From assembly GCF_001442625.1 (NCBI RefSeq), contig NZ_LMZQ01000005.1:248001-312000 (forward strand): a DNA stretch of 64,000 bases. Reading direction: 5' to 3'. Of this stretch, positions 8,380 to 17,864 are shown in pieces. The first letter of the stretch is position 1. Every line of letters starts with the position of its first letter. The notes beneath the pieces are model-generated. The model worked only from the letters and a program-made list of their open reading frames with translations. It did not search any database and was not told the DNA's origin. This DNA comes from Pedobacter ginsenosidimutans. GTDB lineage: Bacteria > Bacteroidota > Bacteroidia > Sphingobacteriales > Sphingobacteriaceae. The position numbers were made by a program, and so were the translations under genes.

Positions 8380-11118
8380 TCAATTTTTGGTAACCACTTC
8401 ATCCAAATTAAGCATTGCATTGGCCACGAGTACCATTGCCGCTTCTTCTGGCTTAAATTTCTTTTGTTTATCACCCATAAATGCCGATACACTTGCCGAA
8501 TTTTTTCTAAACTCGCCAAAAGCTTTGGCATACAGGTCTTCGAATACTTTTAACCTATTTTGAGGGATCGTTTTATATAGGATCAATTCATAGCCTTTAG
8601 CAATTTTAGATTTGCTCGTGCTTCCTCCTACTTTTTCCATACGTACAGCAAGTTTTCTTGCCAAATCGATATAAACACTATCGTTTAAGGTTACCAGGGC
8701 CTGTAAAGGGGTATTGGTCCGGATACGGCGCGGACTACAAACCACTCTCGATGCTCCATCAAAAGCAATAGCTGATGGATATGGAGCTGTTCTTTTCCAA
8801 TAGGTATAAATTCCCCTGCGGTATTGCTCTTCCCCACCACTTAACACCCACTTAGCACCATTATAAGGCGAGAACCAAATTCCTTCAGGCTGCCAGGGCA
8901 TTACCGGTGGTCCGTACATTTTATTACTTAATACCCCACAAACGGCAAGACTCTGATCTCTTATTTGCTCAGCGCTCAACCTAATCCTCGAACCCCTGGC
9001 GTAAAACTTATTAAACAGATCTTTTTCTTTCAGTTCTTCGGTTACCTTACTGTCTTGCCTGTAAGTAGCCATCATCACCAGTTCTTTCAACATTTTTTTA
9101 ACGCTCCAGTTGTATTTGTACATAAACTGATAAGCCATAAAATCTAAAAGTTCCTGGTGGGTAGGAGCCATTCCCTGGGTTCCCATATCTTCTAAAGTTT
9201 CTACCAAACCGGCTCCGTACAACTGCTCCCATAGCCTATTTACCATTGTTCGCGATACAAGAGGATTTCTTTTATCGGTAAGCCACATGGCTAAACCCAT
9301 CCTGTTACTAGGTGCATTTTTAGGCATAGCAAAACCCAAAGAATTAGGTACACCAACTTTAACCTCTTTGCCTTTCGAAGTCCAGGCACCACGCTCAAAC
9401 ACATAGTTTTTACGTTGCATGCTCAATGGATTTTCGACCATAATCGGTGTGGTTGGCACCTTTGCATTCATTAAATCAGTAAATATTTTTTTATTGGCCA
9501 AGTACTCAGGTTTACCTTTTCCGGGAAACTGTTTGGTAAAATAAAACCAATCGAAGTACACCATAAATTCGTCAGGATTTTTCACCGAAGGATTGGTGTA
9601 CTTTAAGTACACATCCTTTACCCCGCTTTGCTTTGCAAAATCTATTTCTACATTTTCATAACCTTTAGTTTGGGCAAGCTTCCACGATTTTACAACAGGA
9701 CCGTTTGGTGAGCCTAAATGTAAACTCATTGTACCATCAGGTTTACTGCAGTTGTAGCGCAAAATCAACTGATCAACATGGTTAAGATCAACTGATTTTA
9801 ATCTTGCTGTAGAGCTATTTTTAAAATACAATGCAATGTTATTATTACCGATTACCGAATTAACCAATTCATCGGCCGTTGTAGAGTTTATTGCCGGCTG
9901 ACCCGTTTTTAAGAATAAATCAACTTCGGCTGCTCTTTCTTTACCCGAAACAGTTTTAACCCAGCTGGTTAAATGATTGAGCTCGTTTTTAAGGCTATCA
10001 TTAAAATCTTTAAGTAATGGGTATTCTGCAGAAACGTCTTCATCCCTTGTATTGTTAAAATACGACATGAATTTATAATACTCATCATGTTTAAAGGGAT
10101 CGTACGGATGGCTATGGCATTGTACGCAAGAAAAAGTTGTACTCATTAACCCTTCCCAGGTGGCATTTACACGATCTAAAACGGCCGCTGTTCTAAATTC
10201 TTCATTATTGGTCCCCCCCTCATCGTTGGTTGGGGTATTTCTGCTAAAAGCCGTAGCAATATACTGGGCATCAGTTGGATTTGGAAATAAATCTCCGGCA
10301 ATCTGATCGGTAATAAATCGATCATATGGCATATCACGGTTAAAGGCCTTAATCACCCAGTCGCGATAACTCCAGATGTTTCGGTTAGGATCACTCTCGT
10401 AACCTTTAGTATCGGCATAACGTGCTATATCCAGCCACATCGATGCCCAGCGCTCGCCAAATTTAGGCGAAGCCAGCAAACTATCAACCAGCACATTGTA
10501 GGCCGCCTGTTCATCTTTACTGTTTAAATAAAATTTGGCCAGTTTATCTGATGGGTAAGTACCGATCAGATCTAAACTTACTCTCCTCAACAAGGTAGCC
10601 TTATCAGCAGTTTTAGAGGGCTCCAGTTTATTTTCTTCAAGCTTTGCAAAAATAAATTTATCCAGATCGTTGCGCACCCAATCATTATCCACATCTGGCA
10701 ATTCGGTCGGTTTTACACTAACATAAGCCCAATGGTTGCCCCATTTTGCGCCTTGTTTTATCCAACCACTCAAAATATCAATTTCATCGTTATTTAAAGC
10801 GGGGTGTTTATATGGCATCCTTTCTTCAGGATCGTTTGATTTCAAACGTTTGATAAACTCGCTATCCTCAGGATTACCTGGAATAATTGCCGGTTTGCCA
10901 CTCTTGGTTTTAGCCAAAGCCTCTTCCCTAAACAACACACTAAAACCACCTTGTTGTTTAACCCCACCGTGACAGGAGATACATTTTTTATTTAGAATGG
11001 GCTTAACCTGTGCGTTAAAATCAATCTGTTTCTCCGAAGAAAAAAGTGAAAAGGCAATTAAGGCGATTGCAACCAGCACAAAGCCAGAGGCGAATAGTAT
11101 TTTCTTGTTCAATAACAT
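8380..11118 (-). CDS. PSD1 protein: cytochrome c domain + DUF1549 + DUF1553
   Basis: 912 residues. A signal-anchor at residues 7-25 is followed by a haem motif KKCISCHGGVKQQGG near residue 50 (PSCyt1 domain). The DUF1549 region then contains DKFIFAKLEENKLEPS, ERWASMWLDIARYADTKGYE and a second CxxCH (SCVQCHSHPYDPFKHDEYY). The DUF1553 region includes RMGLAMWLTDKRNPLVSRTMVNR (in part) and RTNTPLQALVTLND. This is the standard planctomycete PSCyt1-PSCyt2-PSD1 layout. Probably a periplasmic, haem-bearing protein acting with the DUF1501 partner. It is the first gene of the four-gene operon and is divergent from the AraC gene. Confidence 0.9.
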   Translation of the reverse strand: MLLNKKILFASGFVLVAIALIAFSLFSSEKQIDFNAQVKPILNKKCISCHGGVKQQGGFSVLFREEALAKTKSGKPAIIPGNPEDSEFIKRLKSNDPEERMPYKHPALNNDEIDILSGWIKQGAKWGNHWAYVSVKPTELPDVDNDWVRNDLDKFIFAKLEENKLEPSKTADKATLLRRVSLDLIGTYPSDKLAKFYLNSKDEQAAYNVLVDSLLASPKFGERWASMWLDIARYADTKGYESDPNRNIWSYRDWVIKAFNRDMPYDRFITDQIAGDLFPNPTDAQYIATAFSRNTPTNDEGGTNNEEFRTAAVLDRVNATWEGLMSTTFSCVQCHSHPYDPFKHDEYYKFMSYFNNTRDEDVSAEYPLLKDFNDSLKNELNHLTSWVKTVSGKERAAEVDLFLKTGQPAINSTTADELVNSVIGNNNIALYFKNSSTARLKSVDLNHVDQLILRYNCSKPDGTMSLHLGSPNGPVVKSWKLAQTKGYENVEIDFAKQSGVKDVYLKYTNPSVKNPDEFMVYFDWFYFTKQFPGKGKPEYLANKKIFTDLMNAKVPTTPIMVENPLSMQRKNYVFERGAWTSKGKEVKVGVPNSLGFAMPKNAPSNRMGLAMWLTDKRNPLVSRTMVNRLWEQLYGAGLVETLEDMGTQGMAPTHQELLDFMAYQFMYKYNWSVKKMLKELVMMATYRQDSKVTEELKEKDLFNKFYARGSRIRLSAEQIRDQSLAVCGVLSNKMYGPPVMPWQPEGIWFSPYNGAKWVLSGGEEQYRRGIYTYWKRTAPYPSAIAFDGASRVVCSPRRIRTNTPLQALVTLNDSVYIDLARKLAVRMEKVGGSTSKSKIAKGYELILYKTIPQNRLKVFEDLYAKAFGEFRKNSASVSAFMGDKQKKFKPEEAAMVLVANAMLNLDEVVTKN

Positions 11119-11338
11119 TTGGTTAAAAATAAACTTATGCTAATTTTTAGACCCCTTAACTTGTATACAAAGTTAAATTAAGCTAAACATTTATCAAAAA
11201 TTACAATAGAGGCGGCTATTAGACTAAATCGCTAAGATTTCGCTTCCTTTAAATCAAAGATCAAGAAAAAAATAAAACACAAAAATGTATTAACTTGCTC
11301 AAAAAATGGATTATCTTACTTTTTATTAAGAATTAGCA

Positions 11339-12223
11339 ATGGAGAAACGCCAAGTAGGACAGAAAAATAGTTTTGATTTTCAGAAAGCCTTTATCATTCC
11401 CAGGAATGTACTAATAAAACAATGCACTAAAAATGAAATCATAAACAATTTATTTATTACCGACATTGGTTATTACCGTAAGGCATTGAATCACTATATA
11501 AAAAGGAATAATGGTTCGGAACAGCATATTTTGATTTATTGCGTAGAAGGAAAGGGAAACGTAGAATTTCACGATACTAATTATCATATTGAAGCAGGTA
11601 ATTTCATTATTATCCCAAAAGAAACAGCACATACTTACCAAGCTGACCCAACGTTACCATGGACTATTTATTGGTTCCATTTTTCAGGAACCGGTGCTGA
11701 TCAATTGGTTGCTTCGTTACAGAATTATAAGGCTTATGCGGGGTTTAGTGAAGAACGGAACATGTTATTCGATACTATTTACAACCGATTAGAAAGAGGT
11801 TTTAGTAGAGAAAATATAATTTACTCAAATTTATGTTTCCACCAATACATTGCTGAAGTTGTTTATACCGATAAACATCTCGTTAACGATAAAATTATGG
11901 AACCTGATAAAGTTGAAGAGGTTATAGATTTTATGCGGAAAAATATTGAAAAGATGCTTAGTTTAAAGGAAATGGCCTTGGCTGTTTACCTTTCACCTTC
12001 CTATTTATCAGCCATTTTTAAAAAGAAAACAGGAACCTCACCTATCGATTATTTTAACCAGCTCAAAATTCAGAAAACAACACAATATTTACTATTCACT
12101 AACCTGCGGATTAACGAAATTGCACAAAAAGTCGGCATTAACGATCCTTACTATTTTAGCCGGCTCTTTTCAAGCATTATGGGCATTTCGCCAAAACAAT
12201 ACCGCGATAATAGGTTTAAGTGA
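11339..12223 (+). CDS. AraC family transcriptional regulator with cupin sensor domain
   Basis: 294 residues. The N-terminal half is a cupin-like sugar-sensing domain (ILIYCVEGKGNVEFHD, IIPKETAHTYQADPTLPW). The C-terminal ~100 residues hold two helix-turn-helix motifs (LSLKEMALAVYLSPSYLS and INEIAQKVGINDPYYFSRLF) followed by GISPKQYR, the AraC/XylS signature. It is divergent from the PSD1/DUF1501 operon across 220 bp, the usual arrangement for a local activator. I infer that it controls that operon; the ligand is probably a sugar. Confidence 0.9.
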   Translation: MEKRQVGQKNSFDFQKAFIIPRNVLIKQCTKNEIINNLFITDIGYYRKALNHYIKRNNGSEQHILIYCVEGKGNVEFHDTNYHIEAGNFIIIPKETAHTYQADPTLPWTIYWFHFSGTGADQLVASLQNYKAYAGFSEERNMLFDTIYNRLERGFSRENIIYSNLCFHQYIAEVVYTDKHLVNDKIMEPDKVEEVIDFMRKNIEKMLSLKEMALAVYLSPSYLSAIFKKKTGTSPIDYFNQLKIQKTTQYLLFTNLRINEIAQKVGINDPYYFSRLFSSIMGISPKQYRDNRFK

Positions 12224-12238
12224 TGTTTTTTTTCGGCA

Positions 12239-12315
12239 GTCGGATGTTACCATCTACCAGAATATTTATCTATAATTATCTTTAAACTCTTATGTATCAG
12301 ATGGTCACATCTGAC
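12239..12315. repeat. Imperfect inverted repeat between convergent genes
   Basis: GTCGGATGTTACCATCT at 12239-12255 pairs with AGATGGTCACATCTGAC at 12299-12315 with two mismatches. It sits between the convergent AraC and MutS-like genes and could fold into a long hairpin in RNA from either strand, possibly ending transcription. It may also be another dispersed element. Confidence 0.45.
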
Positions 12316-12354
12316 ACCACGAAAATAGTAATATCCAACGCCACACCACCAACA

Positions 12355-14169
12355 TTAATCCAACGTCAAGCCAATTTCCTTCAGCAAAATAGCTGCATTA
12401 AAAGTCTTACATGGTCCGTGTTTTAATAAATAATCAAATTTCATTTCGCCTTCGGTAATCTGTATATCGAAATGGAAATTACGGACGGTTTCGGGGTGAT
12501 CGATAATCAGATCTGCCAGTTGTAAATCGTGTGTAGCAAAAAGTGCAGGTGTTTTTTCGGTAATCAGCTTTTGTATAAAAACTTTTGAGCCCAAATATTT
12601 ATCCCGACTGTTTGTACCCCGCAGCATTTCGTCAATCAATACAAAAGTATCTTTGTCTTTAACTACATTATCTAAAATCATTTTCAGACGGTTTAACTCT
12701 GCCTTAAAAGTTGAGGTACTTTCATTAAGCGAATCTTTAATCCGCATATAGGTATTGATCGAAAAGACCGATAATTGCATGGTTTTGGCACAAACCGGCG
12801 CACCGGTATAAGCCAATATCATATTAATACCCAAAGTACGTAGAAAAGTGCTTTTACCGGCCATGTTAGAGCCCGTTACAATATCTACAGTTGGTTTTCC
12901 TTCTAAATGAAAATCATTATCCACCCGAACTTGCTCGTTAATAAGCGGATGGCCGATATGAGTGGTGGCTAATGCAAACTGATCTGTAATCACCGGAAAA
13001 ACCCAATCTGGCTGATTATAGGCTGTTGTGGCCAATGAAATCAGTTCTTCAAAATCGCCTAAATGGTCAAGAGCTGAAATCACATCCTTTGATGATGATT
13101 TATACCAAATATCTAAACTGATGCAGCATTTTAAATCCCAAAGCAAAAGTGCGTTCAATACACCACCAACCAGGAGATTCAGCCTGGCATCAAAATTCTG
13201 GATAATTTTAGATAGGCTTTTAATTTCTTTGCTTACCGGGATTTTTGAATCTAATAAACTTAAAGTATACGAACTTTTCCAGCTTTGATTCTCTGTCCAT
13301 AAAATAGCGCTTGCATAACCGTTTAACAGATTAGAACTTCCGCCAAAGGTGTAAAAAACCTTGTTAATTTTTGAGCCTAATAAAACATTCCACCCTGTGT
13401 GGATCACAAATAGAAATGCCAATATTTTCCAAAAAGCAGCGCTAACAAGAAGTGCCGCTAAAATTAAACCAATTGAAATATAAGGCACCAGCTTTACATA
13501 AAACCTCAAAAAACTGCTTTTTACAAATTCCAATTGTGCACCCAATTGGTGTTTAAGCTGAACTTTAATCTGCTCTATTTTATTGGGATCATAGCCATGC
13601 AGATTAGCCCTGAAACTATAGGTTTCTGCTATCTTTTCCCTTATTTCACTTATAGCTTCCTGGCGAAGTAATATCTGATCTCTGGCCGATTTTTCTGCAA
13701 AATTTTTAGCCAGTAGATTATTTCCGCTTTTGGTACTACAACGATTAATCAGTGCAAACAGAGATGCGCTACCAAAAATATCAAGATCAGAAGTATAAGG
13801 ATGCAGTTCAGATTCGAAAGCCTGACCATGATCATAGCCATTCGCTGCTCCGTTTAAAACATTCCATTCATTCTGATAGACCCATAAAAGTTGTTTTTTA
13901 TAATCGATTTCGCGGTCTAACTTACTTTGTCTCCGGACAACAAAGGCAAAGGCGATTATGGGCGCCAATAATGCAAGTTGAATTAATGTACGTAAATCAT
14001 CATCTGCAGACTGCAACAGTAGAACAAAAAATAAAATTTCAGCCAGGAACAGACCAATCCTGACGAGGGAAAGTTGATCGATTATTTTTTTGGTCTGTGC
14101 TATATCAGCACTAACCTGCTTATTTTTTTTGTCGTAATCGGCTATTATTTCTGCTTGTTGTTTTAACAT
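12355..14169 (-). CDS. MutS-like ATPase with membrane segments
   Basis: About 604 residues from the ATG at 14169. The longer frame back to 14274 would need a TTG start and an atypical N-terminus, so I rejected it. The C-terminal ATPase domain has Walker A TGSNMAGKSTFLRT and Walker B FVLIDEMLRGTNSRDK, plus a MutS core/lever region before it. Mismatch-binding domain I is absent. Two hydrophobic segments near residues 27-70 and a longer pair near 235-275 suggest membrane anchoring. It belongs to the Bacteroidota 'MutS-related' group, whose role is unclear. It is divergent from rlmH. Confidence 0.85.
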   Translation of the reverse strand: MLKQQAEIIADYDKKNKQVSADIAQTKKIIDQLSLVRIGLFLAEILFFVLLLQSADDDLRTLIQLALLAPIIAFAFVVRRQSKLDREIDYKKQLLWVYQNEWNVLNGAANGYDHGQAFESELHPYTSDLDIFGSASLFALINRCSTKSGNNLLAKNFAEKSARDQILLRQEAISEIREKIAETYSFRANLHGYDPNKIEQIKVQLKHQLGAQLEFVKSSFLRFYVKLVPYISIGLILAALLVSAAFWKILAFLFVIHTGWNVLLGSKINKVFYTFGGSSNLLNGYASAILWTENQSWKSSYTLSLLDSKIPVSKEIKSLSKIIQNFDARLNLLVGGVLNALLLWDLKCCISLDIWYKSSSKDVISALDHLGDFEELISLATTAYNQPDWVFPVITDQFALATTHIGHPLINEQVRVDNDFHLEGKPTVDIVTGSNMAGKSTFLRTLGINMILAYTGAPVCAKTMQLSVFSINTYMRIKDSLNESTSTFKAELNRLKMILDNVVKDKDTFVLIDEMLRGTNSRDKYLGSKVFIQKLITEKTPALFATHDLQLADLIIDHPETVRNFHFDIQITEGEMKFDYLLKHGPCKTFNAAILLKEIGLTLD

Positions 14170-14282
14170 GATATCGCTTCGGTGTATATATTTTCGAAGG
14201 TATAAGATCGATAGATTGTCTTTTTTGTTACAATTTTCTCTAAGTTTGAATCTCGAAATTCTAAAGATAGGCAAAATATTAA

Positions 14283-14756
14283 ATGAAGATTACACTGATC
14301 GCCATTGGCAAAACAGAAGATAAATATCTAATTGAAGGAATTGATAAATACATCAACCGTTTAAAGCACTATATTAACTTTAGTTTTTTGGCTTTGCCAG
14401 ATGTAAAGAATGTTAAAAATCTTAGCGAAGCCCAGCAAAAGGCAAAAGAAGCAGAATTGCTGCATAAACAAATTAACAATGGCGATGTTGTTATTTTATT
14501 GGATGAAAAAGGGAAAAAATATTCATCAGTAGCGTTTTCCAATTATTTAAATAAACAGATGGTTGGTAGTGTGCAACATTTAATTTTTATTATTGGCGGC
14601 CCCTATGGATTTGATGAAACCATTTACAAAAGAGCAAACGGGTTAATTTCGCTTTCTGACATGACCTTTTCTCATCAAATGATCAGATTGTTTTTTGTAG
14701 AGCAGCTTTACCGGGGATTTAGCATTTTAAAAGGAGAACCTTATCATCACGCTTAG
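14283..14756 (+). CDS. rlmH: 23S rRNA (pseudouridine1915-N3)-methyltransferase RlmH
   Basis: 157 residues, the normal length. The protein starts KITLIAIGKTEDKYL and contains VILLDEKGKKYSS, FIIGGPYGF and the C-terminal LSDMTFSHQMIRLFFVEQLYRGFSILKGEPYHH (in part), the SPOUT methyltransferase signature that binds SAM in a trefoil knot. It methylates pseudouridine 1915 in helix 69 of 23S rRNA in assembled ribosomes. A 42-residue membrane-peptide gene follows 64 bp later. Confidence 0.97.
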   Translation: MKITLIAIGKTEDKYLIEGIDKYINRLKHYINFSFLALPDVKNVKNLSEAQQKAKEAELLHKQINNGDVVILLDEKGKKYSSVAFSNYLNKQMVGSVQHLIFIIGGPYGFDETIYKRANGLISLSDMTFSHQMIRLFFVEQLYRGFSILKGEPYHHA

Positions 14757-14820
14757 AGATGGAAAATGTGAATGAGCTATGGAAAAGGCGAATTAAAATC
14801 ATCATTAAATAAAAGAAATT

Positions 14821-14949
14821 ATGCTATTAGATAAATATAAACGGGAATACAGGTATAAAAGCAATCAGAACGGAAACAATAAATACCTATGGATCAGCAT
14901 CATAGCATCATTGGTAATTATAGCTCTGCTTTATTATTTCTTCGATTAA
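14821..14949 (+). CDS. Small single-span membrane protein (42 aa)
   Basis: An ATG-started frame of 42 codons with a basic, polar N-terminal half (KYKREYRYKSNQNGNNKY) and one hydrophobic helix (IIASLVIIALLYYFF) ending in Asp. The shape is typical of real small membrane proteins of Bacteroidota and the frame fits the space between rlmH and the terminator. It may be co-transcribed with rlmH. No family is recognised. Confidence 0.5.
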   Translation: MLLDKYKREYRYKSNQNGNNKYLWISIIASLVIIALLYYFFD

Positions 14950-14954
14950 ACCCA

Positions 14955-14985
14955 CAAAAAAACACCAGACAGGTTGCCTGGTGTT
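14955..14985 (-). terminator. Rho-independent terminator of DUF5606 gene
   Basis: AACACCAG and CTGGTGTT pair around a 9-nt loop. On the minus strand the hairpin is followed by a run of seven T, just past the DUF5606 stop codon at 15010. Confidence 0.8.
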
Positions 14986-15009
14986 CGCTATCATTTCTGT
15001 AAATAAAGC

Positions 15010-15552
15010 TTAAACGCCTTTTTTACTGGTCATACTTGCTTTTTTAGCTGGAGCTGAAGTTTTAGTAGTTGCTTTAGCACTTGCTGATGCTTTAGATCCT
15101 GTAGCTTTTTGTTTTTTATCTGAAGCTGCTTTTTCTTCTGATAACTTAACCTCTGCTGGTGTACCTGGTGTTTCTGGAGTTTCCTCAGTAAACAATGGCA
15201 GATCTTTTAATAAGTTATACCAAGTGATAATCTTCTTCATATCAGAAGCATAAACTTTCTCCTGATCGTGACCTGGAGCTACTTCAAGAAAGTAAGCACG
15301 TAAATCGCCTTTCAAATCCGGAGTAGATCCTTTTGCTGAAATTTTAGCAAAAATATCTGCCAATTTAATTTCCTCATCTTCGCCATACACAGTAATATCT
15401 TCTAACGAAGCTAATTTTGTGTTGGTGATGTTGGCTACAACTTTAGTTTTTTGAGCATCTAAGCCCTCTAAAATGTAACCTACTTTATTTTGTCCAACCA
15501 GTTTAAATAACCCTGGTCTGCCAGATACGGCAACAATTCCTCTTAAATTCAT
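15010..15552 (-). CDS. DUF5606 domain protein
   Basis: 180 residues. The N-terminal 130 residues start LRGIVAVSGRPGLFKLV and match the DUF5606 family of Bacteroidota, a conserved protein of unknown role. The C-terminal ~45 residues are a low-complexity tail of Lys, Ala, Ser and Thr, probably disordered and basic, which could bind nucleic acid or ribosomes (inference). It has its own terminator. The cyclophilin gene lies 150 bp upstream on the same strand. Confidence 0.85.
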   Translation of the reverse strand: MNLRGIVAVSGRPGLFKLVGQNKVGYILEGLDAQKTKVVANITNTKLASLEDITVYGEDEEIKLADIFAKISAKGSTPDLKGDLRAYFLEVAPGHDQEKVYASDMKKIITWYNLLKDLPLFTEETPETPGTPAEVKLSEEKAASDKKQKATGSKASASAKATTKTSAPAKKASMTSKKGV

Positions 15553-15702
15553 ATTTTTTTTGAGATATGAGATTCTAGATATGAGATATGAGAAATCACT
15601 CAGATCAAATAACTAAAACTCTTTGTTCAATTATTAAATGAGATAGAGCATCAATCAGAGAAATCAAGTCTCAAATCTAATGTCTCAAATCTCGTATCCA
15701 TT

Positions 15703-16164
15703 TTAATCTTCTAAAACTTCAATGTTTAAAATCTTATCACCTTGACGGATATCATCTACAAGGTCTACATTCTCAACCACTTTACCAAAACAAGTATGGT
15801 TACGGTCTAAGTGAGCAGTATTTGTTCTGCTGTGGCAGATAAAAAACTGTGAACCACCAGTGTTGCGGCCAGCGTGAGCCATAGATAAAACACCACGATC
15901 GTGGTATTGATTTTCTCCGTCCAGTTCGCAATCAATTTTGTAACCTGGGCCACCAGTACCTGCTAAATGTGCTTTAGCCGGGTCTTTTGAATTTGGGCAT
16001 CCGCCCTGAACCATAAAGTTAGGAATTACACGGTGAAAAGTTACACCATCATAAAAGCCTTCTTTAGCTAGTTTTTTAAAGTTTGCAACGGCTTTCGGCG
16101 CATCATTTTCGTAGAATTCTACAGTCATTTCGCCTTTTTCTGTTTTTATTATTGCTTTACTCAT
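15703..16164 (-). CDS. Peptidyl-prolyl cis-trans isomerase, cyclophilin type
   Basis: 153 residues with no signal peptide, so a cytoplasmic PpiB-like enzyme that speeds proline isomerisation during folding. Core motifs are FHRVIPNFMVQGG (catalytic Arg and the substrate pocket), GGSQFFICH and HTCFGKVV. The short length matches the minimal single-domain cyclophilins. Confidence 0.95.
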   Translation of the reverse strand: MSKAIIKTEKGEMTVEFYENDAPKAVANFKKLAKEGFYDGVTFHRVIPNFMVQGGCPNSKDPAKAHLAGTGGPGYKIDCELDGENQYHDRGVLSMAHAGRNTGGSQFFICHSRTNTAHLDRNHTCFGKVVENVDLVDDIRQGDKILNIEVLED

Positions 16165-16319
16165 ATCAATATCGGTACTAATTTTAAATTTTATTCACCT
16201 AAAAAACAATCGTATTTTTTTAGTAGAGGGCAAAAATAACAAAATTGTATAACTTATAACATCATTAAATTTTTCTATACAGTTTAAATGCGGTATTTTA
16301 GTGTTTTAAGCATACCGAT

Positions 16320-17579
16320 TTGATAAAGAAATATTATATCCTGCTCATTTGCCTGCTTTGCTCCCAGGGGCTAAGGGCTTCTTCTTTGTTGATTTACATG
16401 GATGAAGACCAAAAGAACCACCTTAAAGCATATGGTATTGCCTATTGGACAATCAGCAAACAACTGGAGGTAGATTGGCTCTTAAACTATCGTGGCGGAA
16501 GCTTTTTAATTAAATACAATAAAACAGTTGAAGATGAACTTAAAATCCGTGGCGTATCTTACGAAGTAATGGCCGATGGAAAGGTGACCAACCTTTTAAA
16601 CGAAATCAGCGATCCTGCGGTGAATATGGAGATGGTTAAACTGGAGAAAACACCAAAAATTGCGGTTTACTCTCCAAAAAGCAAATTACCCTGGGATGAT
16701 GCCGTTACACTCGTTTTAACCTACGCCGAAATCCCATACGATGTAATTTATGATGATGATATTTTACAGGATAAATTGAGCAAATACGACTGGCTACACT
16801 TGCACCATGAAGATTTTACCGGGCAGTACGGCCGTTTCTGGGCCAATTTCAGGTATGCAACCTGGTACCAGGAAGATGTTAAAAACCAGGAAACCTTAGC
16901 TAAGCGCATGGGTTATAAAAAGGTTTCGGAAATGAAATTAGCCGTTGCCAAACACATTAAAGAATATTGTGCCGGTGGAGGCTTTTTGTTTGCGATGTGC
17001 TCGGGCACTGATAGTTTCGACATTGCCCTTGCTGCTGACGGGGTAGATATCTGCGCCCAAATGTTTGATGGTGATGCCGCAGATCCAAATGCACAAAGTA
17101 AACTGGATTTTAATAAAACCTTAGCCTTCCAGAATTTCAAGCTGGATAACAACCCAATGAACTATGAATTTTCGGATATCGACGTTACTCAAACCCGTAC
17201 CCTGAACCAAACCAACGATTACTTTACTTTATTCGATTTTTCGGCCAAATGGGATCTTGTTCCAACCATGCTTACCCAAGACCACGATAAGGTGATTAAA
17301 GGCTTTATGGGGCAAACCACGGCTTTCAGAAAGAGTTTAGTTAAAACAAGTGTAACTGTTCTGGGCGAAAACAAAGGTGCTGCAGAGGTAAGGTATTTAC
17401 ATGGAGAAATTGGCAAAGGTCAGTTTACTTTTTATGGTGGGCACGATCCGGAAGATTATCAGCATGCTGTAGGTGATCCGCCAACAGATTTAAATCTACA
17501 TCCAAATTCACCTGGCTATCGTTTGATCTTAAATAATGTTCTTTTTCCAGCTGCGAAAAAGAAACCTCAAAAAACATAA
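16320..17579 (+). CDS. Secreted protein usually annotated 'asparagine synthetase B'; class I amidotransferase-like fold likely
   Basis: 419 residues. A TTG start at 16320 gives a clear signal peptide (IKKYYILLICLLCSQGLRAS); an in-frame stop lies just upstream and the next Met is past the signal. The sequence MDEDQKNHLKAYGIAYW and LNYRGGSFLIKY are conserved in a Bacteroidota family that databases label asparagine synthetase B. I see no N-terminal catalytic Cys or PPi-loop of true AsnB. GGGFLFAMCSGTDSFDIAL looks like a nucleophile elbow of class I amidotransferase-like proteins, with Cys as the candidate nucleophile. Exported; the function is unknown. Confidence 0.7.
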   Translation: MIKKYYILLICLLCSQGLRASSLLIYMDEDQKNHLKAYGIAYWTISKQLEVDWLLNYRGGSFLIKYNKTVEDELKIRGVSYEVMADGKVTNLLNEISDPAVNMEMVKLEKTPKIAVYSPKSKLPWDDAVTLVLTYAEIPYDVIYDDDILQDKLSKYDWLHLHHEDFTGQYGRFWANFRYATWYQEDVKNQETLAKRMGYKKVSEMKLAVAKHIKEYCAGGGFLFAMCSGTDSFDIALAADGVDICAQMFDGDAADPNAQSKLDFNKTLAFQNFKLDNNPMNYEFSDIDVTQTRTLNQTNDYFTLFDFSAKWDLVPTMLTQDHDKVIKGFMGQTTAFRKSLVKTSVTVLGENKGAAEVRYLHGEIGKGQFTFYGGHDPEDYQHAVGDPPTDLNLHPNSPGYRLILNNVLFPAAKKKPQKT

Positions 17580-17864
17580 TTTTCGAGTAATCGCCTTTTG
17601 GCATCTTTTCTTTTACGGTTAAAAAACTAGTAATTCTACTGGATATTCCTATTATGTAGACAGTAAATCACATTTATCGGCATAACTAATTGCCATCGTA
17701 ATTATACTGAAACCGCTCAAAAAAAACCCTGTAAACCAGTAGATTACCAGACAAACTGTAACAGACTTGATACTTTGGCACAGCTTTTGGAATTGAGACT
17801 TGTAATTAACAAAGGGTTTAAGCCCGAAATTTTTTAAACAAGATTCTTCTAAAAGAAAAATATT

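Noticed and set aside
14170..14274. 35-codon N-terminal extension of the MutS-like protein
   Set aside because: It needs a TTG start, has no hydrophobic or domain feature and takes up the whole divergent promoter region with rlmH.
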